Assembly (NCBI RefSeq): GCF_013256625.1
Contig: NZ_CP053908.1
Span: forward strand, 2,480,001-2,544,000
From: Hymenobacter sp. BRD128
GTDB taxonomy: Bacteria > Bacteroidota > Bacteroidia > Cytophagales > Hymenobacteraceae
Direction of reading: 5' to 3'
DNA: 64,000 nt
Part shown: positions 53,833 to 63,300 of the stretch, piece by piece
Position numbering within the stretch: the stretch's first letter is position 1
How the letters are laid out: the number at the start of each line of letters is the position of its first letter
Program-made: the position numbers and the translations under genes
Notes under the pieces: generated by a model
What the model saw: the letters and a program-made list of their open reading frames with translations, nothing else
What the model was told of the DNA's origin: nothing
Databases searched by the model: none

Positions 53833-54317
53833 TTGCCAAAGGCGGCCGGGGCGGGCGCGTCGCCGGGCGTGGCGCGGCCGGGGCCGAGCGGCAGGTCAGC
53901 TTCGCTCTCCGAAAAATACGGGGCTAGCTTTTGGCGCACGCCATCCGGAATGGGCACCGGCCGGCCGGTAGCCGTGCTCACAAATACCATGAGCGTGTAG
54001 CCTTCGGTGAGCAGCTCGCTAGCCTCGTTGCGGATTTCGTACTCGAATTTTACCCGGGAGCCTTCGGCTAGCTCGCGCAGCATAACGCGGATGGTGAGCA
54101 GGTCGTCGTAGCGGGCGGGGCGGCGAAAGCGGGTGTGCAGCTCGCCCACCGGCATGCCGACCCCCTGCCCTTCCAGGTCTTTGTAGCGAATGCCCAGCTG
54201 CCGAAACGACTCGGTGCGGGCCACCTCAAAGTACGCCGCGTAGTTGCCGTGGTAGACATAGCCCATCTGGTCGGTTTCGGCGTAGCGCACGCGGATTTGG
54301 ATGTCGGACTGGTACAT
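53829..54317 (-). CDS. Acyl-CoA thioesterase (YbgC-like hot-dog fold)
   Basis: 162 residues. The hot-dog active-site segment is RYAETDQMGYVYHGNYAAYFE (Asp near residue 16), and TRFRRPARYDDLL follows. It hydrolyses acyl-CoA thioesters. The last 25 residues are Pro/Ala-rich and probably disordered. It begins three bases after the preceding gene's stop. Confidence 0.9.
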   Translation of the reverse strand: MYQSDIQIRVRYAETDQMGYVYHGNYAAYFEVARTESFRQLGIRYKDLEGQGVGMPVGELHTRFRRPARYDDLLTIRVMLRELAEGSRVKFEYEIRNEASELLTEGYTLMVFVSTATGRPVPIPDGVRQKLAPYFSESEADLPLGPGRATPGDAPAPAAFGK

Positions 54318-54320
54318 GGT

Positions 54321-54644
54321 TTATTCAGTTTCCTCGGCTAGTCCGTAAAGCTCGACCAAGTTTAGCAGGTGATGGCCGTAAATTTTCACTTGGTTCACGT
54401 CAATAACAATAACGAAAAATACGTTTTTGTCTTCCGTAGCAATCAAAACGTGCTCGTAGCGCCCAGTTGGGTTTAGGTAGACGTACGCTACATCGGCAAG
54501 CTCAAAGCTCTCTAAATCAGCCTGCGGAATGGCATCGACGTAGGGCCAAATATCCACTATTTGCTCAGCCGTTGTCGTAACGTCTTGCATAGGAGCCTGA
54601 AACGTATCGTTGAACGCTTCGGCAGATAGCCGGTGGGTATCCAT
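54321..54644 (-). CDS. Unknown small acidic protein
   Basis: 107 residues, acidic, no signal peptide or membrane segment. The central part (YVYLNPTGRYEHVLIATEDK then VFFVIVIDVNQVKIYGHHLL) looks like an alternating-strand small domain. It is squeezed between mltG and the thioesterase gene with short gaps of 13 and 3 bases, so it is cotranscribed. Slightly more AT-rich than its neighbours. Confidence 0.7.
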   Translation of the reverse strand: MDTHRLSAEAFNDTFQAPMQDVTTTAEQIVDIWPYVDAIPQADLESFELADVAYVYLNPTGRYEHVLIATEDKNVFFVIVIDVNQVKIYGHHLLNLVELYGLAEETE

Positions 54645-54657
54645 AGCCTAGCCAGCG

Positions 54658-55746
54658 TTACCGGATACCCGCCCGCGTGAGCGCCGCCTGGTAGCGGTGG
54701 GCATTCACGAGGTGCTGGGCCTGGGTGGCGGCGAAGGCGTGGTAGCCGCTAAAATCGTCCTTGGCGCAGAAGTAGAGGTAGTCGTTTTGCTCGGGGTGCA
54801 GCACAGCGTTGAGGCTAGCGATGCTGGGTAGGTCGATGGGGCCGGGCGGCAGGCCGGCGTACTTATAGGTGTTGTAAGGCGAGTCTTTTTGCAGGTGCAC
54901 ATTGAGCACGCGCTTGATGCCGAAATCGCCGTTGGCGTACACCACGGTGGGGTCGGCCTGCAGCTTCATGCCGCGCTTGAGGCGGTTGAGGTACACGCCC
55001 GCGATGCGGGGGCGCTCGTCGGCGTGCTGCTGCTGCTCGGCCTCTACGATGCTGGCTAGGGTGCTCACTTGCACGCGGGTGAGGCCCAGCTTCTGGCGGG
55101 CGGCGTCGCGCTCGGGCGTCCAGAATTTCTCGTACTCGGTTTTCATGCGCTGCATGAGGTTTTGGGCCGAGGTATTCCAGTACAGCTCGTAGGTGTTCGG
55201 GATAAACATCGAGAGCACCGTGGTGGTGTCGAAGCCCAGGCTTTTGGTGTAGCTGGGGCTGCTGAGCAGCGAGTCGATTTGGCGAGGCTTGGCGTCGATT
55301 TGCTTGCTGAGCTTAGTGGCTAGCTCGCGGCGCAGGCGCACGTTGGTGAAGGTGAGGCGCAAAGGCGTCTGGCGGCCCGACTTCAGCAGGTTGATTACCT
55401 GCCGGTTGGTCATGCCGGTTTTCAGCTCGTAGCGGCCGGGCTTCACGGCGCCGGGCTTGTTGTAGCCCATGAGCTTGCCCACAAAGTGTAGCGAAAGCTT
55501 ATCGATAATAGCCCCGGTGTTTTCGGTGGCCACCAGCGCCTTCTGCCAGTTGTCGCCCCGGTGGATATACGCGAACGTTGGCAAATCCTTGGTGTCAACG
55601 TTGGTGGTGTAAAAAATCTGGAAGAAATAATACGAGAAGCACACCAGCAGGAGGCCCAGAATCACGCTCACGGCAGCAAAGCGGTTGCGGCGCTTGATGG
55701 AATCGGCCCGGTACTCGATAGCGGACTTTTTGACAGGTTCAGACAT
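54658..55746 (-). CDS. mltG: Endolytic murein transglycosylase MltG
   Basis: 362 residues from the ATG at 55746. A short cytoplasmic tail and one transmembrane helix (about 24-46) precede a YceG domain. The catalytic Glu is in TLASIVEAEQQ (about 220). GVYLNRLKRGMKLQADPTVVY and PYNTYKYAGLPPGPIDLPS are family-typical. It cuts nascent peptidoglycan strands. First gene of a leftward four-gene set. Confidence 0.95.
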   Translation of the reverse strand: MSEPVKKSAIEYRADSIKRRNRFAAVSVILGLLLVCFSYYFFQIFYTTNVDTKDLPTFAYIHRGDNWQKALVATENTGAIIDKLSLHFVGKLMGYNKPGAVKPGRYELKTGMTNRQVINLLKSGRQTPLRLTFTNVRLRRELATKLSKQIDAKPRQIDSLLSSPSYTKSLGFDTTTVLSMFIPNTYELYWNTSAQNLMQRMKTEYEKFWTPERDAARQKLGLTRVQVSTLASIVEAEQQQHADERPRIAGVYLNRLKRGMKLQADPTVVYANGDFGIKRVLNVHLQKDSPYNTYKYAGLPPGPIDLPSIASLNAVLHPEQNDYLYFCAKDDFSGYHAFAATQAQHLVNAHRYQAALTRAGIR

Positions 55747-55947
55747 GGAGCGGGGAATAAGCGCTTCAAAATTAACTCCGCCCCGCCCTACCGGCGCGGC
55801 TAGCCCAAACAACTGGCGGCGCTTTTGTTTATAACCGCCTGCTGCGCGCGGACCATTCGCCTAAAACCGCCCGCCGTAGTACCTTTCGCGCCAATTACGG
55901 GCCGCCCCGGCTGGCCCACCCCGTTTCATTATCCTTTTTTCTGCCCT

Positions 55948-56580
55948 ATGGCCGCTACCCTGCTCCGCATCCATCCCGATAATCCGCCTCAAAACCGCAT
56001 TCTGCAAGTAGTGGAAGTGCTGCGCAAAGGCGGGCTTATTATTTACCCCACCGATACGGTTTATGGCATTGGCTGCGATATCAACAACGCGAAAGCCGTT
56101 GAGAAGCTCTGCCGCATCAAAGGCTTAAAGCCCGAAAAAGCTAATCTGAGCTTTATCTGCCACGATTTGTCGCACATCAGCGACTACGCGCATGGCATCA
56201 CGACGCCGGTTTTCAAGGTCATCAAAAAGGCCCTGCCCGGCCCGTTCACGTTCATTTTTGAGGCCAGCCCCAACGCCCCGCGCTACGGCGGCGTGAAGCG
56301 CAGCACGGTGGGTATTCGGGTGCCCGACAACCAGATTGTGCGTCAGATTGTGAAAGAGTTCGGCACGCCCATCGTGAGCACGTCGGTGCGCGAAAGCGAG
56401 GAGACGCTGGAGGAATACGTGACCGACCCCGACCTGATTTTCGAAAAATACCGCTCGCTCGTGGACCTCGTCATCGACGGTGGATTCGGTGGCAACGAGC
56501 CCAGCACCATCGTGGACTGCACCAACGACGACTTTGAGCTGGTGCGCCAGGGCCTCGGCGACATCGAGCAGTACCTGTAA
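55948..56580 (+). CDS. L-threonylcarbamoyladenylate synthase family (Sua5/YciO)
   Basis: 210 residues from the ATG at 55948. Features: GGLIIYPTDTVYGIGCD (about 28-44), KP..ANLSFICHDLSHIS, PGPFTFIFEA, STVGIRVPD, and EPSTIVDCTNDDFELVRQG. These fit the YrdC-like fold that makes threonylcarbamoyl-AMP for the t6A modification of tRNA. It could be the YciO paralogue rather than the main TsaC. Confidence 0.9.
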   Translation: MAATLLRIHPDNPPQNRILQVVEVLRKGGLIIYPTDTVYGIGCDINNAKAVEKLCRIKGLKPEKANLSFICHDLSHISDYAHGITTPVFKVIKKALPGPFTFIFEASPNAPRYGGVKRSTVGIRVPDNQIVRQIVKEFGTPIVSTSVRESEETLEEYVTDPDLIFEKYRSLVDLVIDGGFGGNEPSTIVDCTNDDFELVRQGLGDIEQYL

Positions 56581-56605
56581 GGCCAGCGCCTGGCCCATAG
56601 CCCGA

Positions 56606-56642
56606 GAGGCCGCCCCGCTGCACGCAGGGCGGCCTCTTTTTT
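56606..56642 (+). terminator. Rho-independent terminator
   Basis: A ten-base stem GAGGCCGCCC / GGGCGGCCTC with an 11-base loop followed by TTTTTT, after the Sua5-type gene. Confidence 0.9.
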
Positions 56643-56647
56643 AGTTA

Positions 56648-57568
56648 CTACTGCTGAGCGGGCCGGGTGTGCTTCCAGCGGCGGTGCGTCCACAGGTATT
56701 GCTCGGGGTAGGCGCGGATGTCAGCTTCCAGCCGGCGCACGAAGGCCTCGGTGGCCGGAAAGCGTTGCGCTGCTGCCGACGAGTTAGCGCCGGCTTTAAT
56801 GGCTTCGCTTTCGGGTAGTTGTGCAAAGGAGGCTTCGTAATACCCCCGCCGCACCCGCCGGATGCCCACGTAGAGCACAGCACAATCGAACTGCGGGGCT
56901 AGCCGCTCGGTACTGGTATAAAAGCCGGCCTCGCGGTTGAGGAAGTCGGTCCAGTACGGGCGGTCGTCGGGGCCGGCGGCCTGGTCGATGAGCAGGCTGA
57001 TTTCCTGTCCCTGGCCCCGGTGGCGCACCAGATGGCGCAGCGTACCGGCCATTGGCACCGCGCCCGCCCCTAGCCGGGTGCGCAGCCGCAAGGTAAAATA
57101 CTCGAAGAAGCCATTATTCAGCAGCTTATACACGCCGGTTATCTGCCCCGGAAAGAGTTGGGCGGCGCTGCCGAGTAACCACTCCCAATTGCCCATGTGC
57201 GAGCCCAGCACCAGCACTTGGCGGTGCTGGGCTAGCGGCTGCCCCAGCAGCTCGGGATTGGTGAAGCGTAGCCGACGCGACAATTCGGCCGAGCTGATAC
57301 TGGCCATTTTTAGTATCTCGACCATTACCTGCGCAAAATGCCAATAAAACTGCTGACTAATGCGCTGAATTTCGGCCGTATTTTTTTCGGGGAAAGCGTG
57401 GCTCAAGTTGTCCAGCACCACTTTTCGGCGGTAATGCGTTACGTAAGCCAACAGCCAGTAAATCAACCGGGCAAAGACGTACAGCACGGGCAGCGGCAAG
57501 TACGCCAGCGCCAGCAGCGGCCAGCTCAGCGGGCGGTAGTACCAGGGCAGGCTAGCGGGCTGGCTCAT
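56648..57568 (-). CDS. Lipid A-type lysophospholipid acyltransferase (LpxL/HtrB family)
   Basis: 306 residues with an N-terminal hydrophobic anchor (about 10-40). The H-x4-E acyltransferase motif is SHMGNWEW (about 126). A later GQEISLLIDQ region (about 185) and DCAVLYVGIRRV also fit. It adds a secondary acyl chain to lipid A or a related lipid at the inner membrane. Its ATG overlaps the stop of the upstream frameshifted gene (ATGA). Confidence 0.9.
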   Translation of the reverse strand: MSQPASLPWYYRPLSWPLLALAYLPLPVLYVFARLIYWLLAYVTHYRRKVVLDNLSHAFPEKNTAEIQRISQQFYWHFAQVMVEILKMASISSAELSRRLRFTNPELLGQPLAQHRQVLVLGSHMGNWEWLLGSAAQLFPGQITGVYKLLNNGFFEYFTLRLRTRLGAGAVPMAGTLRHLVRHRGQGQEISLLIDQAAGPDDRPYWTDFLNREAGFYTSTERLAPQFDCAVLYVGIRRVRRGYYEASFAQLPESEAIKAGANSSAAAQRFPATEAFVRRLEADIRAYPEQYLWTHRRWKHTRPAQQ

Positions 57569-58439
57569 CGGGGCAGGGCGGCCCCGGCCGGAGCATAGTC
57601 GGTAAGGCTGCGCTGGCCGCCCTGGCTTTGCGTAGCCAATACTTTTTTGGTGGCCGCGTCGCGGGCCTCGATAGTGAGGGTGAAGTGCCCGGCCGGGATG
57701 GGACCTAGCGGCAGCTGGCCCACGATGGGCGTGGGCCGGCCGCCCTGCGTGGTCACGAGCGGCGCATCGGCATCGGCGGCGGTGCCGTCATCGGCCGACA
57801 AGTGGTAGTGCAGGCGCACCGAGCGGCCGGCGGGCACGGCATTTAGCTCGGTATAGAAGAAGACATTGTCGGCGCCCCGCCCGTAGTAGCCGCCCGCCGC
57901 CCGCGTTAGCAGGTAGCCCCCCGGTTGAACACGCTTTCGGCGCTAGCCTTCGCCGCCGGCTTGGCCAGAAACACTAAATCGCTGAACGCGGGTGCGGTAG
58001 GCGCAGCTACTACGAGCGGCTGCGCCACAGTAGTTTCGCCATTAGCACTCTTGTACTGGTCGCGGATGCGGCCGCGCAGCGTATAGCTGCCATCGGGTAA
58101 AGTCACGCGTTTGAGAAAGCTGAGCGGGTTTTTAAGGGCAATGGTGGTGTCGCTGAGCACGGGCGGCTTGAGCGTCACGGTTTCGTGCCAGGCCGCCGTG
58201 CCGTCGGCTTTCAGAATATCCAAATCGACCACTGCCGACGACTGAAACGACCGGGGCGCCCGCTGCCGGTAGGTGAGCGGCTGGGTGGGCACCGTCACGG
58301 AAATCTCCACCTCGCCGCCCTTCTGCACCTGGTCGAGGTTGCGAAACTTGGCGACCTGCAAAATGAGCTGCGGCGGGCCCGCCTGCGCCCCAAGGGTAGC
58401 GGCGAGGACTAGCGAAACGGACAAGGATTGAACGCGCAT
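57565..58439 (-). pseudogene. Secreted protein gene broken by one base in a C6/G6 run
   Basis: The first part (58439-57906) has a signal peptide (MRVQSLSVSLVLAATLGAQA) and a domain of FRNLDQVQKGGEVEIS-type beta structure. It then shifts out of frame at the six-base run 57917-57922 and stops three codons later (ATC-stop). Restoring one G on the coding strand joins it to the frame ending at 57565, giving 291 residues through GGYYGRGADNVFFYTELN. The total length of 875 bases is one short of a multiple of three. The end overlaps the acyltransferase start, as in an intact operon. It may be a real frameshift, phase variation or a sequencing error. Family not recognised. Confidence 0.75.
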
Positions 58440-58444
58440 AACGA

Positions 58445-58452
58445 CAAAAATA
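58445..58452 (-). promoter_or_regulatory. Candidate -7 element close to the start codon
   Basis: TATTTTTG on the minus strand fits TAnnTTTG but lies only five bases from the ATG at 58439, which would give an almost leaderless mRNA. No -33 TTG is seen, so the call is weak. Confidence 0.25.
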
Positions 58453-58505
58453 AGGGTTAGGCCTCCGCCAGGGCCATTACCGTGCCGGGCCGCTACCTTG
58501 CGGCC

Positions 58506-59132
58506 ATGTCCGTTGTCCTCACCGAGCTGCATTACCTGCCGTCGATTCTCTATTTCCAGCAATTATCAGAGGCCGAAAAGCTACTGCTCGATGCCCACGA
58601 GCACTACCACAAGCAGACCTATCGCAACCGCGCGCTCATCCTCACGGCGCAGGGGCCGCAGCCGCTCACGGTGCCGGTAGTGGATGGCGCGCGCTCCGAA
58701 AAAATCCGCACCAGCGAAATTGAAATTGACTACCGCCAGAATTGGATGCACCGGCATTTTCGCACGCTGCAAACCGCCTACGGCGCCTCACCGTATTTTG
58801 GGTATTACGCTGATTATTTGCAGGATATTTACGCCCAGAAGCCCGCCCGGCTCTGGGAATTAAATCTGGCTTTTTTACAGTTACTATTGCGGTGCCTGCG
58901 CTGGCCGCTAGCCATCGAATTTACCACGGAGTATCTGGCGCCGGCTAGCCTGCCTCCTGCCTTCCTCGACCGGCGCGACTTCCTGACACCTAAAAACACC
59001 CTGGCCGGGGCCGAACCTGACAGTCCGTCGCAGCGGCCCTACCCGCAGGTATTTGGTACCGCATTTGTACCGGGGCTTAGCGTGCTGGATTTATTGTTTA
59101 TGCAAGGGCCGGCTGCCGGACAGTTTTTATAG
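58506..59132 (+). CDS. WbqC-family protein
   Basis: 208 residues from the ATG at 58506. Typical WbqC features: TELHYLPSILYFQQL at the start, HYHKQTYRNRALIL (about 35-48), and QNWMHRHFRTLQTAYGASPYF (about 75-95). WbqC-like proteins occur in polysaccharide loci and are thought to act in sugar modification; precise reaction unknown. It is divergent from the frameshifted gene. Confidence 0.88.
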   Translation: MSVVLTELHYLPSILYFQQLSEAEKLLLDAHEHYHKQTYRNRALILTAQGPQPLTVPVVDGARSEKIRTSEIEIDYRQNWMHRHFRTLQTAYGASPYFGYYADYLQDIYAQKPARLWELNLAFLQLLLRCLRWPLAIEFTTEYLAPASLPPAFLDRRDFLTPKNTLAGAEPDSPSQRPYPQVFGTAFVPGLSVLDLLFMQGPAAGQFL

Positions 59133-59286
59133 GATAGGCGCTTAGCCAAAAATAGTTTGTCCGAACCTTCGTCCGCAGGCGCTTGTTTTTCTTATAATCC
59201 GCTTTCTTTTACGTATCGTTGTAGCGCAACTATTCGGGCCGTTTTCGGTACAGCTACTATCTGCGTCTTTATTTTATCTTGCTTGC

Positions 59287-61911
59287 ATGGAAGCTAAATT
59301 TTCAAACCGCGTCAAGGAGGTTATTTCCTTGAGCCGGGAGGAGGCCATCCGGCTCGGCCACGACTATATTGGTACCGAGCACCTGCTGCTGGGCATGATT
59401 CGCGAGGGCGAAGGCACTGCCCTCGGGCTGCTCAAAAAGCTCGGCGTGGCCACCGATGAGCTGAAGTTTGCCCTCGAGCAAGCCACGCGCAACACGGCCT
59501 CTGCCCAGGGCACCAGCATTACCGGCTCGATTCCGCTAACCAAGCAGACCGAGAAGGTGCTGAAAATCACCTACCTCGAAGCCAAGATTTTCAAGTCGGA
59601 AATCATTGGCACCGAGCACCTGCTCCTCTCAATTCTGCGCGATGAGGACAACATTTCTTCTCAAATCCTTTCCAAATTCAACGTGAACTACGAAACCGTG
59701 CGCGACTCGCTCGACTACCACGGCGCCGCTCCGAATACCAGCCCCAAGGCCGGCCCGGAGGCTGACGACGATGACGACCGCCTCTTTGGCCAGGGCCAGG
59801 GCGGGGCTGGCCGCGGCCAGCAAGGTGGCCAGGGTGGTGCCGCTGGCACCCGCAAGGCCGGCGAAAAATCGCGCACCCCGGTGCTCGATAACTTCGGCCG
59901 CGACCTTACCAAGCTGGCGGAAGAAGACAAGCTCGACCCCATCGTGGGCCGCGAAAAAGAGATTGAGCGTGTGGCCCAAGTACTGAGCCGCCGCAAAAAG
60001 AACAACCCGATTCTGATTGGTGAGCCGGGCGTGGGTAAAACGGCCATCGCCGAGGGCCTGGCCCTGCGCATCATCCAGAAGAAGGTGAGCCGCGTGCTGT
60101 TCAACAAGCGCGTAGTGACCCTTGACCTGGCGTCGCTGGTGGCGGGCACCAAGTACCGCGGTCAGTTTGAAGAGCGCATGAAGGCCGTGATGAACGAGCT
60201 GGAAAAGTCGCCCGACGTAATCCTGTTCATCGACGAGCTGCACACGATTGTGGGCGCTGGCGGGGCTAGCGGCTCGCTCGACGCCTCGAACATGTTTAAG
60301 CCGGCCCTGGCCCGCGGCGAGATTCAATGCATCGGCGCGACCACGCTGGATGAGTACCGCCAGTACATTGAGAAAGATGGCGCGCTCGCCCGTCGTTTCC
60401 AGATGGTGATGGTGGACCCCACCACGCCCGAGGAAACGATTGAGATTCTGCACAATATCAAGGACAAGTACCAGGACCACCACCACGTGGTGTACACCGA
60501 CAAGGCCATTGAGCAGTGCGTAAAGCTGAGTGACCGCTACATGAGCGACCGCTTCCTGCCGGACAAAGCCATCGACATCTTGGACGAGGCTGGCGCCCGC
60601 GTGCACATCAACAACATCGTGGTGCCGGAGGACATTCTCAAGCTCGAAGAGCAGATTGAGAACATCAAGACGGAGAAAAACCGCGTGGTGAAATCGCAGA
60701 AATACGAGGAAGCCGCCAAGCTCCGCGACACGGAGAAGAAGCTTCTGGAGCAACTCGACTCGGCCAAGAAGAGCTGGGAAGACGAAACCAAGAAGAAGCG
60801 CTACACGGTGAAAGAGGAAAACGTGGCCGAGGTAATCGCCATGATGACCGGCATCCCCGTGAACCGCGTGGCCCAGAACGAAGGCGAGAAATTGCTGAAC
60901 ATGGGCAATGAACTGAAAGGCAAAGTAATCGGTCAGGACAAGGCTATTGCCCAGCTCGTAAAAGCCATCCAGCGCACCCGTGTGGGCTTGAAAGACCCGA
61001 AGAAGCCGATTGGCTCGTTCGTGTTCCTCGGCCCGACGGGCGTAGGCAAGACGGAGCTGGCCAAGGTGCTGGCTACCTACCTCTTCGACAAGGAAGACGC
61101 GCTGGTGCGCGTCGATATGTCGGAGTACATGGAAAAATTCAGCGTATCGCGCCTGGTGGGCGCGCCTCCCGGCTACGTGGGCTACGAAGAGGGCGGCCAG
61201 CTGACGGAGAAAATCCGCCGCAAGCCGTACTCGGTGATTCTGCTCGACGAGATTGAGAAGGCGCACCCGGACGTGTACAACTTGCTGCTGCAAGTGCTGG
61301 ACGATGGTATCCTGACCGACGGCCTGGGCCGTAAGGTGGACTTCCGTAACACCATCATCATCATGACCTCGAACATCGGGGCGCGTGACTTGCAGGACTT
61401 CGGCGCGGGCATCGGCTTCGGCACGAAAGCCCGCAATGAGAATATGGACGAGATTACGAAGGGCACCATCACCAACGCCCTGCGTAAAACCTTCTCGCCC
61501 GAGTTCCTCAACCGCTTGGATGACGTGATTGTCTTCAATTCGCTGGAGAAGAAGGACATCCACAAGATTATCGACATCAGCCTCAGCAAGCTGCTGGCCC
61601 GCGTGCTCACGCTCGGCTACAAAGTGGAGCTGACCGAGAAGGCCAAGGACTTCGTAGCCGAGAAAGGCTACGACCCTAAGTTTGGCGCGCGTCCGCTGAA
61701 TCGGGCCATCCAGAAGTACATCGAAGACCCGATTGCCGAGGAAATTCTGAAGGCGCAGCTGCTGCACGGCGACATCATCACGGCCGATTATGAAGATGGT
61801 AAAGATGAGCTTAGCTTCACCATCGCCAAAAGTGACGAGGCGCCCAATCTGGCCAGCGATGAGCGGCCCGCCGAAGCCCCCTCGGAGCCCGAGGCTGGCG
61901 AAACGAAATAA
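59287..61911 (+). CDS. clpC: ClpC-type ATP-dependent Clp protease ATPase
   Basis: 874 residues. An N-terminal double Clp repeat domain (1-145) is followed by an acidic/Gly-Gln-rich linker (about 155-190). AAA module 1 has Walker A GEPGVGKT at 245, and the middle domain has a UVR-like motif ([13 protein letters not shown], about 465-477). AAA module 2 has Walker A GPTGVGKT at about 582, and a Glu-rich C-terminal tail follows. It unfolds proteins for ClpP and can act as a chaperone. The Gly/Gln-rich linker after the N domain is unusually long. Confidence 0.96.
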   Translation: MEAKFSNRVKEVISLSREEAIRLGHDYIGTEHLLLGMIREGEGTALGLLKKLGVATDELKFALEQATRNTASAQGTSITGSIPLTKQTEKVLKITYLEAKIFKSEIIGTEHLLLSILRDEDNISSQILSKFNVNYETVRDSLDYHGAAPNTSPKAGPEADDDDDRLFGQGQGGAGRGQQGGQGGAAGTRKAGEKSRTPVLDNFGRDLTKLAEEDKLDPIVGREKEIERVAQVLSRRKKNNPILIGEPGVGKTAIAEGLALRIIQKKVSRVLFNKRVVTLDLASLVAGTKYRGQFEERMKAVMNELEKSPDVILFIDELHTIVGAGGASGSLDASNMFKPALARGEIQCIGATTLDEYRQYIEKDGALARRFQMVMVDPTTPEETIEILHNIKDKYQDHHHVVYTDKAIEQCVKLSDRYMSDRFLPDKAIDILDEAGARVHINNIVVPEDILKLEEQIENIKTEKNRVVKSQKYEEAAKLRDTEKKLLEQLDSAKKSWEDETKKKRYTVKEENVAEVIAMMTGIPVNRVAQNEGEKLLNMGNELKGKVIGQDKAIAQLVKAIQRTRVGLKDPKKPIGSFVFLGPTGVGKTELAKVLATYLFDKEDALVRVDMSEYMEKFSVSRLVGAPPGYVGYEEGGQLTEKIRRKPYSVILLDEIEKAHPDVYNLLLQVLDDGILTDGLGRKVDFRNTIIIMTSNIGARDLQDFGAGIGFGTKARNENMDEITKGTITNALRKTFSPEFLNRLDDVIVFNSLEKKDIHKIIDISLSKLLARVLTLGYKVELTEKAKDFVAEKGYDPKFGARPLNRAIQKYIEDPIAEEILKAQLLHGDIITADYEDGKDELSFTIAKSDEAPNLASDERPAEAPSEPEAGETK

Positions 61912-61929
61912 GTAAAGTTGTGAGTTGGA

Positions 61930-61966
61930 AAAGGCCGGTTCCGCAGGGCGGGACCGGCCTTTTTTT
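61930..61966 (+). terminator. Rho-independent terminator after clpC
   Basis: Stem AAAGGCCGGTTCC / GGACCGGCCTTT followed by a T run. It also faces the convergent PA14-OmpA gene. Confidence 0.85.
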
Positions 61967-61979
61967 GTGGGCTGCGTGG

Positions 61980-63176
61980 TTAGGGTTGCGCAGTGGCAGG
62001 TGGTAACGGGCGGAGCACTACGCGCCGGTTGCGGGGGCGCTCCGTGGGCTGATTATTATCGGCTACCGGCTGCGTACCGCCCAGGCCTAGCGGGCGCAGG
62101 CGAGTTTCGGGGACCCCTAGCGAAGTAAGGTATTGGCAAACTGCCTCGGCCCGACGCATCGAAAGCTGTTGGTTAAGCAGTGGGTCGCCTTGGTTGTCGG
62201 TGTGGCCCTGCACTTCCAGCCGCAGCGCGGGGTAGCGCCGGAGCACCCTAGCCAGTGTGTCGAGGCTGGCCCGTACAGTGGTGGGTAATTCGGCCCGGCC
62301 CTGCTCGAAATAAAGTGTGCGCAGCGTAAGCGACTGGCCGTGCAGCAGTTGGTCGGCTAGCCTATCGGCGCTCTGCGCGCTGGCTACGGCTTTCGGAGGC
62401 TGCTTGCGCTTGGCAAGCGGACGGGTAGCCTCAGCCTTAGGCCTAGCTCTGTTGATTGCATACCAAGTAGTAGGAGTCGGTCGGCTAGGGTCCGAAGCAA
62501 GTACGGAGGTAAAGGGTGGCTTACTGGCCACCACGGCTACCATGGTAAGGTCCACTGCCAGCCGGGGCGGCCCCGGCACGTGGCTAAATAGATAGCGGGT
62601 CGGGATGGTTTCCTGCAACCGGCTGGCGAAGGTTGGCACCTTTTCCGTCATGCCCCATAGGTTGCGCCACGAGCTGACAAGCAGCTTTTCGGGCTGCCGG
62701 GGGCGCTCCCAAAGCAGCAGCGCCCGGGTATCGAGTGAGTACTGGCAGTAGTCGAGGCGCAGGCGATACGGCCGGCCGGCTTGCAAGTCGACGGGTACGC
62801 TGTAGTACCCTAGCGGCTGGCCGCGCCACTCGTCGAGCAGCTGCTTGCCATCGAGCCACAGCCGCGCGCCATCGTCGATGGCTAAGTGCAGCACATAGTG
62901 CCCCGTGGTGGGCGGCACCAGCCAGCCCGTCCAGCGCACCGTAAACTCTTCGGCGGGCACGCCGGGTAGGGGCGGCTCATGGCTCCAGTTAAAGTCAATA
63001 AGGGCGTCGCGGCGCGTCTTGATAAGATGCTCGAAGTTTAGGCCGCTGTAATAGTCGCCGCGCAGCCCATCGCCCAAGGCGGCCTGCTCACGGGCCACGC
63101 CGGCCTGGGCGAGAGCTAGCAGCGGCACGGCGCTAGCCAAACTGCCGAAGAGTAAATTGCTAAAGAAGCGTTTCAT
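61980..63176 (-). CDS. PA14-domain and OmpA-domain exported protein
   Basis: 398 residues from the ATG at 63176, with a signal peptide (to about residue 28). A PA14-type domain follows (about 38-165: GLRGDYYSGLNFEHL, FTVRWTGWLVPPTTGHYVLH, DDGARLWLDGKQLLDEWR), then a Lys/Ala/Pro-rich linker. The C-terminal OmpA peptidoglycan-binding domain (about 290-398) has EVQGHTDNQGD and RAEAVCQYLTSLGV. It is probably anchored to peptidoglycan, with a carbohydrate-binding PA14 lobe. Confidence 0.9.
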   Translation of the reverse strand: MKRFFSNLLFGSLASAVPLLALAQAGVAREQAALGDGLRGDYYSGLNFEHLIKTRRDALIDFNWSHEPPLPGVPAEEFTVRWTGWLVPPTTGHYVLHLAIDDGARLWLDGKQLLDEWRGQPLGYYSVPVDLQAGRPYRLRLDYCQYSLDTRALLLWERPRQPEKLLVSSWRNLWGMTEKVPTFASRLQETIPTRYLFSHVPGPPRLAVDLTMVAVVASKPPFTSVLASDPSRPTPTTWYAINRARPKAEATRPLAKRKQPPKAVASAQSADRLADQLLHGQSLTLRTLYFEQGRAELPTTVRASLDTLARVLRRYPALRLEVQGHTDNQGDPLLNQQLSMRRAEAVCQYLTSLGVPETRLRPLGLGGTQPVADNNQPTERPRNRRVVLRPLPPATAQP

Positions 63177-63300
63177 AGCTGCGCGTGGACTAAGGCGTGC
63201 TCTTAGCAAGTGCCCGAGTTAGATTTGATGGAAAGCAGGGCGAAATTCTACTCGGCGCACTTACCAAGCGCTTCAACTTCGTTAGTTGGGCCGTCTTACT

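Noticed and set aside
59629..61767. A 712-codon open frame opposite clpC
   Set aside because: A shadow frame on the complementary strand of a conserved, high-GC gene; its His/Val/Leu-rich composition is typical of such artefacts.
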